Below are positions 26,201-36,132 of a stretch of DNA of 64,000 nucleotides, piece after piece. A program made the position numbers and the translations under genes. Position 1 is the first letter of the stretch. Each line of letters begins with the position of its first letter. Origin of the DNA: Brachypodium distachyon (lineage: Eukaryota; Streptophyta; Magnoliopsida; Poales; Poaceae); assembly GCF_000005505.3 (NCBI RefSeq), contig NC_016135.3, forward strand, positions 19,624,613 through 19,688,612. The letters are read 5' to 3'. The notes under the pieces were generated by a model. That model was not told where the DNA came from. It saw only the letters and a list, made by a program, of their open reading frames with translations, and did no database searches.

Positions 26201-28293
26201 CTGTCGACCTGAATCTTCTTCGTCTCCTTGGATGGCTGAAAAGCCACACTCCCATGGGGATTGGTCATAGCCGGCAGGCGAATCTGTGCCGCCTGGGCCA
26301 TCGCAACAGCCTCTTGTAACTTTTTCTTCTCGCCAGCGATGACCAGTGACTCGACCAAAGCAGACCCTGCCGCCGCGCACTCCATTGAACGCTTGTAGTT
26401 GCCAGTAATGGTTATGGTACCATTTGGCCCCGGCATATTCATCTTAAGATAGCCTACGTGGGTAGTCGCCATGAATTTGGCCAGTGCCGGTCTACCAAGT
26501 AGCGCATAACTAGTCGCCATGGACAACTGCTGAGGGCGATTTGGTCTCTTATAAGTGCTAGTGAAATTGTTGACAAAAGCTTCTTCAAAGTCTATCTAGC
26601 AATTGATGTTGCCTTCCGGCAAAATATTCAGCCATATCCTTGCCGGCCCTACCAGCATCTGGGGTACATAACGTACCGCCCATCTGCGATTGCCGCCTGC
26701 CACATGCACCGCAGTGACATAGTCTTCCAGCCAATCTTCCGGCTTGGTACTACCGTCATATGATCTTGTACCCCTGGGCAGCTGGAAACCCTGGGCTGGT
26801 GTCTCCCTCATGAGCTGATGCGCGAAACAACGCGGTCCCGGAGGGCCTTGCTCTTCCAAAAGCTCCGACAAATAGATTTTGTCGAGCCAATGCCGGGCAT
26901 CCAGCGGCGATACTTGTCTGTTCCCAACTCAGGCTCCGAGCGGGCCGAGATTATCACGTTCTCGCCTGAGATATCCTTCATCACCCATGCCCGAGTACCC
27001 GTCATCATAACGGTCTTGCCGGCGATTTTCACCTCGATACAGGGGGTTGCGCACACCCTGCTGATCTGCAGCAGTATTGGGTGCCGGACCCCGAGGTTGG
27101 TGTCCATGACCAGCCGAGTGTCGCTCTTGCTGATCTTGGCGATTGTTGCAGAGACGCAGGCCACTCTGGCTGTCTTCGACTCTCCTGACCATTTGCTTCT
27201 CGGCCAAATCCGGGTAATTATGTTCTAGGCGCTTATCTCGGCCTGAGTTGACACTCTTGTCCCGTTTGACACCAGGCGAGGACGCTTGCTTGTCAGCCCG
27301 GCCATCAGCTGCCGAGTGAATGACTTGAGATGCACCAGGCTTGCCGTGCAATCTCATGTATGCCTCATTCTACTCGTTAGCTGTGCGGAGCAGCTCCTTC
27401 ACGCACAACTGCTGCAGCCAGAGTGCCTCTCCCGTGAGATTCGGCAACACCTCGGCCGCAGCCTCGGCGGCCCTGAGATTGTTGACAAGGGTGTTGTATT
27501 TCGGCTTCAGTGCCGAGGCGAAACTTGTCGACACCGCGGGCACCCCTCTGCCATCTCTGGCTATCTCGGCGTTCAAGTTCTTGCCACGGTTACGCACTTC
27601 CCCAACTCAGCTAGGGTTAGTCAATGCGGTAGAATTTAGACCATGTGCTTTGTTATACTCACGGAGTGAAATATGAAGTTCTTGCCGAGCGCGAGCCACA
27701 TCGACGGCCTCCTTCAGCAGCTTTTGGCGCTCCAACTCCAACTCCGCCTGCAGCGGGGCTGGGTTAGCGTTTGACGCTACCGGCGTGGTCAGCCGTTCGA
27801 TGGAGGCCTCGAGCTGAGTCAGCTTTGGCGGCAGAGTCGACGTGCCGGCTTGAGCAGCGACGTTGTCCGGCTTCTCCAAGGGGAACTTTGCCATTCTGCC
27901 GGATTTGCTCAGGACTGCGCCGCTCTCCGCAGTGCCCTTGCCAGCATCGACGCCGTGAGCCGTCACCATGACCTCCACACGGTCAGCGAGGCAATCGAGA
28001 TGCCGGCCGCGAACCGGGCAGACGGTGGGGGGATCATCGGCCACCACCATCTGCTCTAGGTACCTGCAAGGACTATCAGTAGCAACATAAACCACATGCA
28101 TGCCGAAGTTGATAAAGTGTCCTACGCAGGGAAGCGGCGCGTTGTTGAAGCAGCTGGCGTTGTTGTTGATGAAGCCCAGAGAGCCGAATCTCTGGACCAA
28201 ATCGGAGACCACGCGCTCTCCGGTGACGGGGAGACTTCCCGTCCGGATGAAAACTCCAGCCAGCGCCGCTGCTTGCCCCACGGTGGGTGCCAA
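23297..28293 (-). pseudogene. gypsy gag-pol, deleted and interrupted
   Basis: Read on the minus strand. Gag: an N-terminal part from 28293, then a core with YDGSTKPEDWLEDYVTAVHV near 26760. At about 26520 gag (RPNRPQQL) runs straight into the protease tail (YALLGRPALAKFMA), so the gag C-terminus and the protease active site are missing. Reverse transcriptase about 26140-25290 has YIDDVV. RNase H about 25290-24300 has HFDGSK. Integrase keeps the HHCC zinc motif and the first Asp (LDMAGPF, near 23690), then jumps near 23665 to its C-terminal part, losing the second Asp and the Glu. In-frame stops lie at 26596, 25912, 24702 and 24498. The C-terminus ends at 23297. Confidence 0.88.
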
Positions 28294-28297
28294 CTAT
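28274..28297 (-). other. gypsy primer-binding region
   Basis: Just inside the 5' LTR (element sense), the minus strand reads TTGGCACCCACCGTGG after a short spacer. The TGG start and position fit a tRNA primer site. I do not assign the tRNA. Confidence 0.5.
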
Positions 28298-28299
28298 CG

Positions 28300-29099
28300 T
28301 GGTGGTGTCACGGATGCCATAGGATGGCTTATGTTGGGGCCGATGGACGAAGGTGGATCCGGAGGAGGGAGGACATGATGAGAAACACGCACAAACACAC
28401 AAGCACACACAGATTTACCCAGGTTCGGAGCCCTCTTGCCAAGGTAACACTCCTACTCCTACTTTGCTGTATAAGCCGAGATACCAAGATCTACAATGGC
28501 GCTCCTTGAGCTGTATTCTTGAGGAAGAAGAAGGGGAAAACCCTAGAGGTCTAAGTGAACCAATCCCCCCATCCAGGAAGGGGTAGTGCTCCTATTTATG
28601 GACTGCCCATGTCACACTGACATGTGGGTCAAGCACTATCGTTATCTTCTAAGGGGCCCACCAGGCACGCGCCTTGGTTCCCTCCGGGTGGCACCGCAGG
28701 GGGCAAGACAACTTTACTTTTCCTGGCGCCCTACAACAAGTACAGCAGTCGCCTGCCGGCTTCCATCACCGATTCTCTTTCGGTGTTTCTTTGCGCAGTC
28801 GCTTGGCACCGCGACGTAAGCGGCGACTGCTTTCCGTGATAAAGAGAACGCTTGCTTTACTTTGCGCCATGAGATAAGGATAAGACCGTTGAGCCATCTC
28901 GGCGGTGGCCGAGATCAGGGTATTTGTCATTATCCTGCAATCATATAAGACAAGATAGTCATGCCGGCATACAATTGGTATGCCGGGTCAGTATTAGTTT
29001 GGCTTAAGGATGGCGGCATACATGCCCGTGCCGGCTTTGCCTTCGTCATTTTGGCTAATTTGTGTCGTCATGACCCCACCCGGGGTCATCCCCCCGACA
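28300..29099 (-). repeat. gypsy LTR (right, 5' in element sense)
   Basis: The repeat is 800 bp and matches 16964-17738 over its length, except for an extra segment around 28957-28993 that contains a perfect 9-bp hairpin (28964-28972 with 28978-28986). Confidence 0.88.
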
Positions 29100-29279
29100 C
29101 ACCCGTTGCCACCGGCAGAGCTTAGCCGAGGCCAAAACTCAACGTCTCCAAGAAACCTTTGATCTTCTTCTATCTGCAATCAGATTTAGAAGTGCAAATT
29201 AATAGCTATAAATAACTGCAAATGCTGCTAAAGTTCAGTGCAATAGATCATCTCAAATTTATCTCTCTGAATTCTCAAG

Positions 29280-29515
29280 CAGCAGCAGCACCTCTCTTCC
29301 TCCTTTCTCCCACGAGCAGCAGCAGCATCGCCCCTCCTCCTTCATCCCATTTGCGGCACCCCCTTCTTCCCTACGAATGGTAGCAGTAGCGCCCCTCCCC
29401 TCCATCTCTCCCATCGGCTGCGCCCCCCTTCTTCCTCCCCATGAGCAGCCGCAGCAACGCCCCTCCCCTCCATCTCCCGCATTGGCGGCGCCCACCTTCT
29501 TCCTCCCCAAGAATT
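29280..29515. repeat. degenerate ~68-bp tandem repeat
   Basis: About three and a half imperfect units run of the form GAGCAGC(A/C)GCAGCA, CGCCCCTCC, CCATCTC, then CTTCTTCCTCCCC. No open frame of interest crosses it. Confidence 0.65.
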
Positions 29516-30500
29516 GTTTGCATTGATAGATCATGTGTACGTCAAATTATATTAGTAGGTACAGTTTTCATGATAACTAAATATTTTTACATAACTCTTC
29601 TGTTTATATTCAGATAAATATTTAGATCATGAGCTACCCATTTTATTGTTTATAGAGATATTTATAAGTGTTTTCTTCGTAGCAAATCATTTATGACTAA
29701 TAGATTTAGCTTATTATTTAATATTTTCATTTGTGAAGAAAAACAATGAAAAATAATGTTGAAATGTCATCGCGTAACAGAGTATGTTACGTTTGGCACC
29801 ATAGAAACAAATTTAACTTAATTACCACCGACAATAACATATTTGGCCTATTTGGGCCTGAAATCATTTTGTTGTTTATTATAGTCCATCGGATATATCT
29901 CTAATTATCGCTAATTCTACAAATTGGGCACCGGGCCTGAAACCACTCTAATGTTTATATGTAGCCCATCAAACATACCCATCATTAAATCTGGAGAGTG
30001 GATTTTCTACACTCGAGCTTCCTGCTCCGCCTATCCAGCCCGTCGACGGGTGTGTGGCGAGCCGTCAGATCTTTTCTGGTGACATCAGCAAACGGAGATG
30101 ACGGTGGCAGGCGTTAGTTGCTTCCCAAGATTCGCGCCAGCAACAAAAATATCTGTTCACCATCCTTCTTCTTCCCCGTTGCTCTCTCCCCCTTGTCCAG
30201 CAACTGTCCCTCCTCCATGTTGCGGCCGATGGCGGTCAGCGCGGGCCACGGCAGCGGCGGCAGGCCAGCTCGTGGCAGTGCATCGTCTATTCCCGCAGAC
30301 TCTCCTCCACATCTCTCCTCCATATCTCTCTCTCTCTCATCCATGTATATGCTGCCCACATGGCGGCTCCTTGTATGGTGATTCCCCATATGGCAGCCCC
30401 CATGTCTCATGGCCATGGCACCGCGGCATGTGGCTGCGGCATATGGCGGCCCCCTCTCAGGTCATGGCGTGCCGAAGCCATGTATCAGGGGAGATGGCGT

Positions 30501-30519
30501 CCCCCCCCCCCCCCCCCCC
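30501..30519. repeat. C homopolymer followed by CT repeat
   Basis: Nineteen consecutive C, then (CT)n to about 30535. Its length is probably unreliable in the assembly. Confidence 0.8.
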
Positions 30520-30844
30520 GCTCTCTCTCTCTCTCCAAATTCTGTGATTTCTTTCTCCACCCCAGATCCGATCGAAACATCCTACGCTCCCGCCGCACCA
30601 TGATAACTGAACAGCCCCGTTGTACACCCGTCACTTTCAACCACGACCATCATGCAGTTTCCGTTTTAGTCGCCGTCAGTTGCACGTTAGTTGATCAACT
30701 GACAGGATAGCTGGAGCAGAACGCTCGGTAGCAATCAAAACTTTTCCTTAAATCTGCACCGTTAGATGTAAAATCGAACGGTCAGAATGGGATGATGTGG
30801 ATCAACGTGAATGCTTCTCTCGGTACCCCTCACATTGCTTTTAG

Positions 30845-30965
30845 TATATAATATTTCAATATACATATTAGTTGTCAAAATATTACCTGTATCTAGATGC
30901 TTTTTAGGCATAGATACATCTATATTTGAGCAAATTTAAGACAATTAATATGAATCGGGTAGAGA
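30845..30965. mobile_element. Stowaway-like MITE remnant
   Basis: The block contains ATTAGTTGTCAAAATATTAC, GTATCTAGATG and a mirrored AGACAATTAATATGAATCG end, as in grass Stowaway (Thalos-type) elements. The ends are eroded. Confidence 0.45.
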
Positions 30966-31333
30966 GTAGATAAATAGATAAAGAGCCGACTTGGCACTGG
31001 CAGTTGCAGACCTAGGCCTATCTTCGTCCACACACAGACACACTGTATAAGTTTTGTCAGCTTGGACAGTCGCACTGTCAACTTCTTTCCTGATAATAAA
31101 ACACTAGTAATAGAAACTAACGCGGTAAATGGGAGTTAATCATGGCCTAATCGTGACAGCTTATTGTGCATTGAAATTGGTAGAAACTTTTGGCTCGGAA
31201 GTACAGGAGCACTTCCGCACGGGAAGTGCACATAAGCACATTTCAAGGCTTCAAGCAAGAAGCCCCAATATGTCCAGTACATCCATCAGCGAACACAGCA
31301 GAACTTATTCAGAATCGAGATGCCGTGCTGAAC

Positions 31334-32821
31334 TCAAACGACCGATTGGACCAGCTTCTCCAGGTTCATGTACGACGAGCCGCCAGTCTCCAAAGCAGCC
31401 TTCGCTTTCGCCTTGAGCTCCTGAACCTTCCTGATCCTATCTTCCCCTTCGGTTCCTCCGACCATGAGCTTCTCCAATGCCCTTTTCACCTGTTCCATCC
31501 TCACCTCCGCCTTCGCAGGCTCGCCGCCGACACCGGTCAGGACGCCCTCCGTGGGCTTGGTCACGCCGACGGACACACCGATCCCAAGCACGTCCACGAT
31601 CAGCTTCTCGTTCAGGAACTGCTCCGCGGTGAACGGCCAGGCCGCCATGGGCACGCCCGCGGCGACGCTCTCCAGAGTGGATCCCCACCCGCAGTGCGTC
31701 AGGAAACCCGCGACGGCCGGGTGCGACAGGATGGGCACCTGCGGCGCCCAGCCACGCACCGCAAGGCACTGGCTGTCCGCGACGCCGTCAGCGTCGGTGT
31801 GCTCCTGCAGCCATTTCTTGACGTCGTCAGGCAACGAGTCAGCGCCCTTGATGACCCACAGGACAGGCCAGGGGCACGACACGAGTGACATGCCTAGCTC
31901 CATGAACTGCGCGGGCGGCATGCGCCCGCCGCTGCCGAAGCTGACATAGAGCACGGACTGGGTCTTCTTGGCGTCCAGCCACGCCATGCACCGCCTCGCG
32001 TCATCCGAGGCGTCCGGAGCCGGCGCGCCGTGGCACAGGGAGACGGGGCCGACGGCGAGCACGGTCTTCCCGGTGGCCTCAGCGAGGCGCGCCGCTGAGC
32101 CGTGCTCGAGCTCCTCGAAGCTGTTCACCACTATGCCGTCCACGGCCAGCTCGAACTCGCGGAGCTCGCGCAGGCTGTCCTGCCCGATGGAGCAGGATGG
32201 CAGGAACTGGAGTGGCAGCTGCCTCCTGGCGAACCGGCACTCGAAGGGCGGCGGCAGGACCGGGACGTCGAAGAGCTCGTCCAGCGACGCCGCCGCCTCG
32301 TGCGGCTTGTGCGTGTGCAGGTACTCGCAGCACAGCAGCGCGAACGCGGAGAAGCCGTGGAAGATGAAGCACGGCACGCCGAGCTCGCTCGAGATCCCGT
32401 GCGCCCACGTGTTGCACATCCCGGCGATGACGCACTTCGGACGGCGAGAAGGCGATGACGACGCGTTGAGGAGGCGGCAGTGGTCTGCCACGGCGTCGCC
32501 GAAGCGCATGGTGGCGTCGAAGAAGGCTGGCACCTTGTCGGGAGAGGGCACGTGGTCGAGCCTCTCGCACCCGGCTGGCAGCCCGGCCTCGACGGACGGG
32601 TAAGGGATAGAGGTGACCGTGATCTTGCCAGCAGAGGAGCCGGCCTGGGCGCGGTCCACGCGGCTCTGGACGAGCTGCGCGGTGGCGGGCGTCGTGAGAA
32701 TGGTGACGGCGGCGCCGTGGGCGGCGAGGAGGCAGCCGATGTCGACGAGGGGGATGATGTGGCTGGTGGTTGGCCATGGGATGACCACGAAGTGAGGCTC
32801 TGGCGACAGGGCGGCCTCCAT
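31334..32821 (-). CDS. UDP-glycosyltransferase (family 1), UGT 1
   Basis: Intronless 495-residue cytosolic enzyme of the usual plant UGT length. These transfer sugar from UDP-sugar to small molecules such as hormones and phenolics. The catalytic His is at residue 21 (TTSHIIP). The C-terminal PSPG box spans residues 358-401 (WAPQVPILSH..HCGWGSTLES..TAEQ) and ends in Gln, usual for UDP-glucose users. The general look (HGFSAFALL, VVNSFEELE) suggests the UGT73 side of the family. The Asp that normally pairs with the catalytic His is Gly134 (VIAGMCNTW). The start at 32821 is preferred over an upstream in-frame one because it matches the paralog at 47545. The acceptor substrate cannot be read. A PIF/Harbinger element lies 270 bp upstream. 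Confidence 0.93.
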   Translation of the reverse strand: MEAALSPEPHFVVIPWPTTSHIIPLVDIGCLLAAHGAAVTILTTPATAQLVQSRVDRAQAGSSAGKITVTSIPYPSVEAGLPAGCERLDHVPSPDKVPAFFDATMRFGDAVADHCRLLNASSSPSRRPKCVIAGMCNTWAHGISSELGVPCFIFHGFSAFALLCCEYLHTHKPHEAAASLDELFDVPVLPPPFECRFARRQLPLQFLPSCSIGQDSLRELREFELAVDGIVVNSFEELEHGSAARLAEATGKTVLAVGPVSLCHGAPAPDASDDARRCMAWLDAKKTQSVLYVSFGSGGRMPPAQFMELGMSLVSCPWPVLWVIKGADSLPDDVKKWLQEHTDADGVADSQCLAVRGWAPQVPILSHPAVAGFLTHCGWGSTLESVAAGVPMAAWPFTAEQFLNEKLIVDVLGIGVSVGVTKPTEGVLTGVGGEPAKAEVRMEQVKRALEKLMVGGTEGEDRIRKVQELKAKAKAALETGGSSYMNLEKLVQSVV

Positions 32822-32920
32822 TAATCTCTCCCGATTCTTCCAAGTAAGGATGCGCTTCAGGTAGCCGTTGGTTTGTTGAGTGTCGGCTCGTTGCAGCCGT
32901 GCCTGCACCCCGTGCGCCTC

Positions 32921-32930
32921 CTATATACTC
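32921..32930 (-). promoter_or_regulatory. TATA box of UGT 1
   Basis: On the minus strand GAGTATATAG lies about 100 bp upstream of the start codon, a normal distance. It lies between the gene and the transposon insertion. Confidence 0.6.
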
Positions 32931-33225
32931 CGTACTCCGGAGTACTCTCCACTACCGTCCTGGCGAAGATTTGCCACATGTATAAATTGTAGTTGTGGCT
33001 AACCTGGATTTCCAAATTAATTATTGCACCAAATGGAATGAGGTTGGAAGATCGTTTCGCTATGATCAGATCTTCCATGTGTGCTGGCGATAAGGGTCCG
33101 TTTGGTTCTCTTGCTCACTTACGTGCTAGCCAGCTAACCGCGGCTGAGCTTAGCTCGCATTGCCTCAGCTATGCATTTGATTAGTCCGCTTAGGCCGGCA
33201 AAAGATAGGTGCTAGTCATTTGGTT

Positions 33226-33345
33226 GATTTATTTTTGAGGGCAAGTCCAACTACTAACAAAGGATTAGTTCAGCTCAGCTTAGGCGATTTATTTTTGAGG
33301 GCAAGCCCAACTACTAGCAACGGATTAGTTCAGCTCAGCTTAGGC
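33226..33345. repeat. 60-bp direct repeat inside Harbinger end
   Basis: Two tandem copies of a 60-bp unit (GATTTATTTTTGAGGGCAAG..CAGCTTAGGC) differ by about three bases. The subterminal location fits transposase-binding repeats or simple slippage. Confidence 0.85.
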
Positions 33346-33702
33346 AGCCAGCTCGTTTGAATGCGTACACAATTAAAATTGTAAATAGCTATAAAATAGG
33401 TAATCACTCATAAGAAACATTGCAACTACAGGACAATTAATTTGAGACATTGGTAAATCATAATTTGAATAACAAATTTATTATTCAAGAATAAATAAAT
33501 GTGTCACGTTATTACATATGCATACATGGCACGATGCTGAAATAAACACTTATCTCAAAAGTTTTAACTAAAATGAATCACATCTTAGTACGCACGTAAG
33601 AAGGATAGTTATCCACGACCATCGCCGCACCCACTCTTTGATAGAATGCATTGGACGCCCCTTCAACATGGAAGCCACTTGTTCATTCGTGGCCAGAGAT
33701 GT

Positions 33703-34542
33703 CTATAATGCAAGTAGAATGTAGAGAGGGTATTCTTCCATGTCATCTATTATTTTGTATAAGTTGTCATTTGGATTAGTCACGTGTGTGAAACGCATGG
33801 TTTCAGACATATCACGTAGAGAATGTGTCATGTCTGTAATTACGTTGTCATCACACTTGACCCTCTTACCTTTGTCACGGCTACCACCTCTAGGGTGCTT
33901 TGAAGAAGAGCTTTCACTGTTGGTGTCTTCGGGAAGACAATCCGAATCATATTGCGTTGCAGGATCAACATCGGCATTACTCACATTCTTGTCGCCAACA
34001 AAATCCTTGTCACGAGAAGAAACATGGTCATAGGGAGTTTGCAGGATTGAGAACTCTCCCGTAGCATGCTTATCTTGAAATACGTACTCCATATCATCAA
34101 ATGAAGCAATGGGCACATTGATATACTTTGCCCTTTTGTCTTTGTTCTGGACAATGGAAAGAAAATCAAAATGTTAGTTTACTAAAGAAAAGACATGATA
34201 ATGAATGGAAATATAAGTTAACATAGTAGTGTTCACATTCTTCATCCGAACAACCTCCGTCTCTTCATATAAAATTATCTTGTTGACATCATCAAAATTG
34301 GCACCACTTAAGTTCTTCGCCTCTAAAATAACCTTCCACTGGGCTTTCAGTTTGTGGAACTTGTGATAAACTTGCCTCTGTGTGAAAACAGTGCCAAACT
34401 TTGCGTTGATTTGTTTTGCACACTCCTCGTGATGCAACTCTTTGAAAATAAATTGTTTCCCCTCAGACTGAAATTTCTCTTTGTAATAGCGTAGCATTTC
34501 TTCGACAACTTGGGGTTGCCACACCACGTTGTTGCCCGCCAT
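33703..34542 (-). CDS. Harbinger Myb/SANT-like DNA-binding protein
   Basis: Two exons, 34542-34237 and 34146-33703, joined by a GT-AG intron, give 249 residues with no internal stop. The N-terminal half has the trihelix Myb/SANT look of Harbinger ORF1 proteins (WQPQVVEEMLRYY, FTQRQVYHKFHKLKAQWKVI). A polar Ser-rich and basic region follows (SESSSSKHPRGGSRDKGKRVK), which could be a nuclear signal. In studied relatives this partner binds the transposon ends and recruits the transposase to the nucleus. The start ATG is the first in-frame one before the domain; an upstream non-coding exon is possible. Confidence 0.85.
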
Positions 34543-34861
34543 ATATCTCTGTAACACAATCTAAGTTTTAGAATACTTAGACAGAATAAAACCCCTAAGA
34601 TGCATATATACATACTATATATGACATTATATATGTATCAAGGAGAGAAAAAATATTTATAGAAAGCATGATCACAAATTAACTTCACAGAAAAACACTC
34701 ACAAGTCATTACTGAAAGTAACATAACATAGTATCAACAAATTCATACATAGAGCTTAAGCAACAGAAATTAACCATTCCTAACATTATGTCTATTTCTC
34801 CACATATTGGTGCCATGTTATCCCTGTCTCCAAGTACCTCCCTCTGTTCTTGACGCAAATC

Positions 34862-36132
34862 TCATTGGACACGGCCTGCTGATCTTGGATAATGTTCAAA
34901 CCAGTTCTGCTCACTATAGACTAGTTCATCAGGTCCCCCATTTAGCAATATCCAGTTGTGAAGGATGCAACATGCTATGACGACTCGTACTTGCGAAGGA
35001 AAGGGATAATAAGGTCTAGTTGTGAGAACTTTGAACCAATTCTTTAAAGTCCCAAATGCTCTCTCAACAGTAGTACGAAGGGATGAGTGCCTTAAGTTGA
35101 ATAACTCATTTGGGGTGCGTGGTTTATAATTACCCCTCCATTCCCGCAAATGATATCGAGTTTGATGAAATGGTGGTAGGAATCCTCTCCTAGCTGCATA
35201 CCCAGCATCTGCAAGATAGTACTTACCTAACATGACATTACAAAGAAAATTAATCTTTTTATATGTTATATGTCCATATATATATGTGTACTAAATGGCA
35301 GGGACCTACCTTCAGGGACTCTTAGGCCATTAGGATGCTCAAGAGAATGCCTTAAAACAGTTGAATCGTGTGTTGAACCCTCCCAGCCCGCACTAACATA
35401 TGTGAACAACAAATCAAAGTCGACCGCAGCAAGAACATTTTGGGTACGGAAAGGTTTCCTGCCACGAAATCTGTCTACTATCCGAGCTGGAACATTGCAT
35501 GGAATATGGGTTCCATCAATGGCACCAATGCATTCCTAAACATCACATTAGCAATAAGTAATTAGTAAATACAACTACCACATTATGAAGCTAATTTCTA
35601 GTTTTTTTGAAACAAGATGGAGTACTGTACTATATACCTTAAAATAGGGATCAAATCGCCGGTTGCCTTGAATTTTGGATGGAATATCAAGTGATCGATG
35701 CCTAAGCATTTCTGGTCCAAGTTCCCCAATTGCAAATAATACTTTATTGAAGTAACGACTCACCGTCTCTCCTGACCTTGTGAAATGAAAACTAATATCG
35801 ATATTTTTCTTATGATGACCTACTGTTGTGAGGAACATGGCTACTTGTTCCTCTACAGTATAGTGCCATGTATCTCTAAGTGATCTGATACTCCATAACT
35901 TACGACAAAGTTTGAAGAAAACGGTTTTCCCCATGCGCAATTCCCCAATACAATGTTTCTCCTCACCACAATACAGTTTCCGTAGATATGCCATCCTTTC
36001 CTTATTTTTCTCTAGCAATGAATATCGTCTAGGACCTATCGATTCGCTTACATATATAAGCAGTGTACAATATGCGAGTACAAAAGCACTGAAGAAGGCA
36101 ATCTGTCTGTTAATTTGTGCGCTGTCATCCAT
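34862..36132 (-). CDS. PIF/Harbinger transposase (DDE_Tnp_4)
   Basis: Three exons, 36132-35638, 35535-35310 and 35226-34862, with GT-AG borders, give a continuous 361-residue protein. The catalytic triad is visible: Asp in GAIDGTH (exon 2), Asp in YLADAGY and Glu in TTVERAFG (exon 3). The N-terminal half carries the helix-rich part expected in Harbinger transposases (TVEEQVAMFLTTVGHHKKN, FTRSGETVSRYF). It cuts and reinserts the element at short A/T-rich targets. The downstream neighbour on the same strand is its Myb-like partner. The absence of stops suggests a young or functional copy. Confidence 0.92.

Larger units (their letters stand above)
16964..29099 (-). mobile_element. Ty3/gypsy retrotransposon, Tat-like, defective
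   Basis: The element is 12.1 kb. In its own sense (minus strand) the order is LTR 29099-28300, gag, protease remnant, reverse transcriptase, RNase H, integrase, then a long region with a gene on the opposite strand, then LTR 17738-16964. Integrase after RNase H defines Ty3/gypsy. The antisense gene near the 3' LTR is typical of Tat-lineage elements. Flanks CACCTG (16958-16963) and CACCCG (29100-29105) are a possible eroded duplication. Two internal deletions and many stops make it non-autonomous. Confidence 0.9.
29100..31333. other. intergenic between gypsy element and UGT 1
   Basis: It holds a minisatellite (29280-29515), AT-rich DNA to about 30000, a GC-rich stretch 30000-30560 with no recognisable gene, a C homopolymer and a Stowaway remnant. 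No coding region is supported. Confidence 0.5.

Noticed and set aside
16957..29105. Clean 5-bp target duplication for the gypsy element
   Set aside because: Flanks share CACC but are offset or mismatched (CACCTG versus CACCCG), so I do not claim a duplication.
32079..32843. 254-codon minus frame and opposite plus frames over UGT 1
   Set aside because: Shadows of the GC-rich UGT coding sequence.
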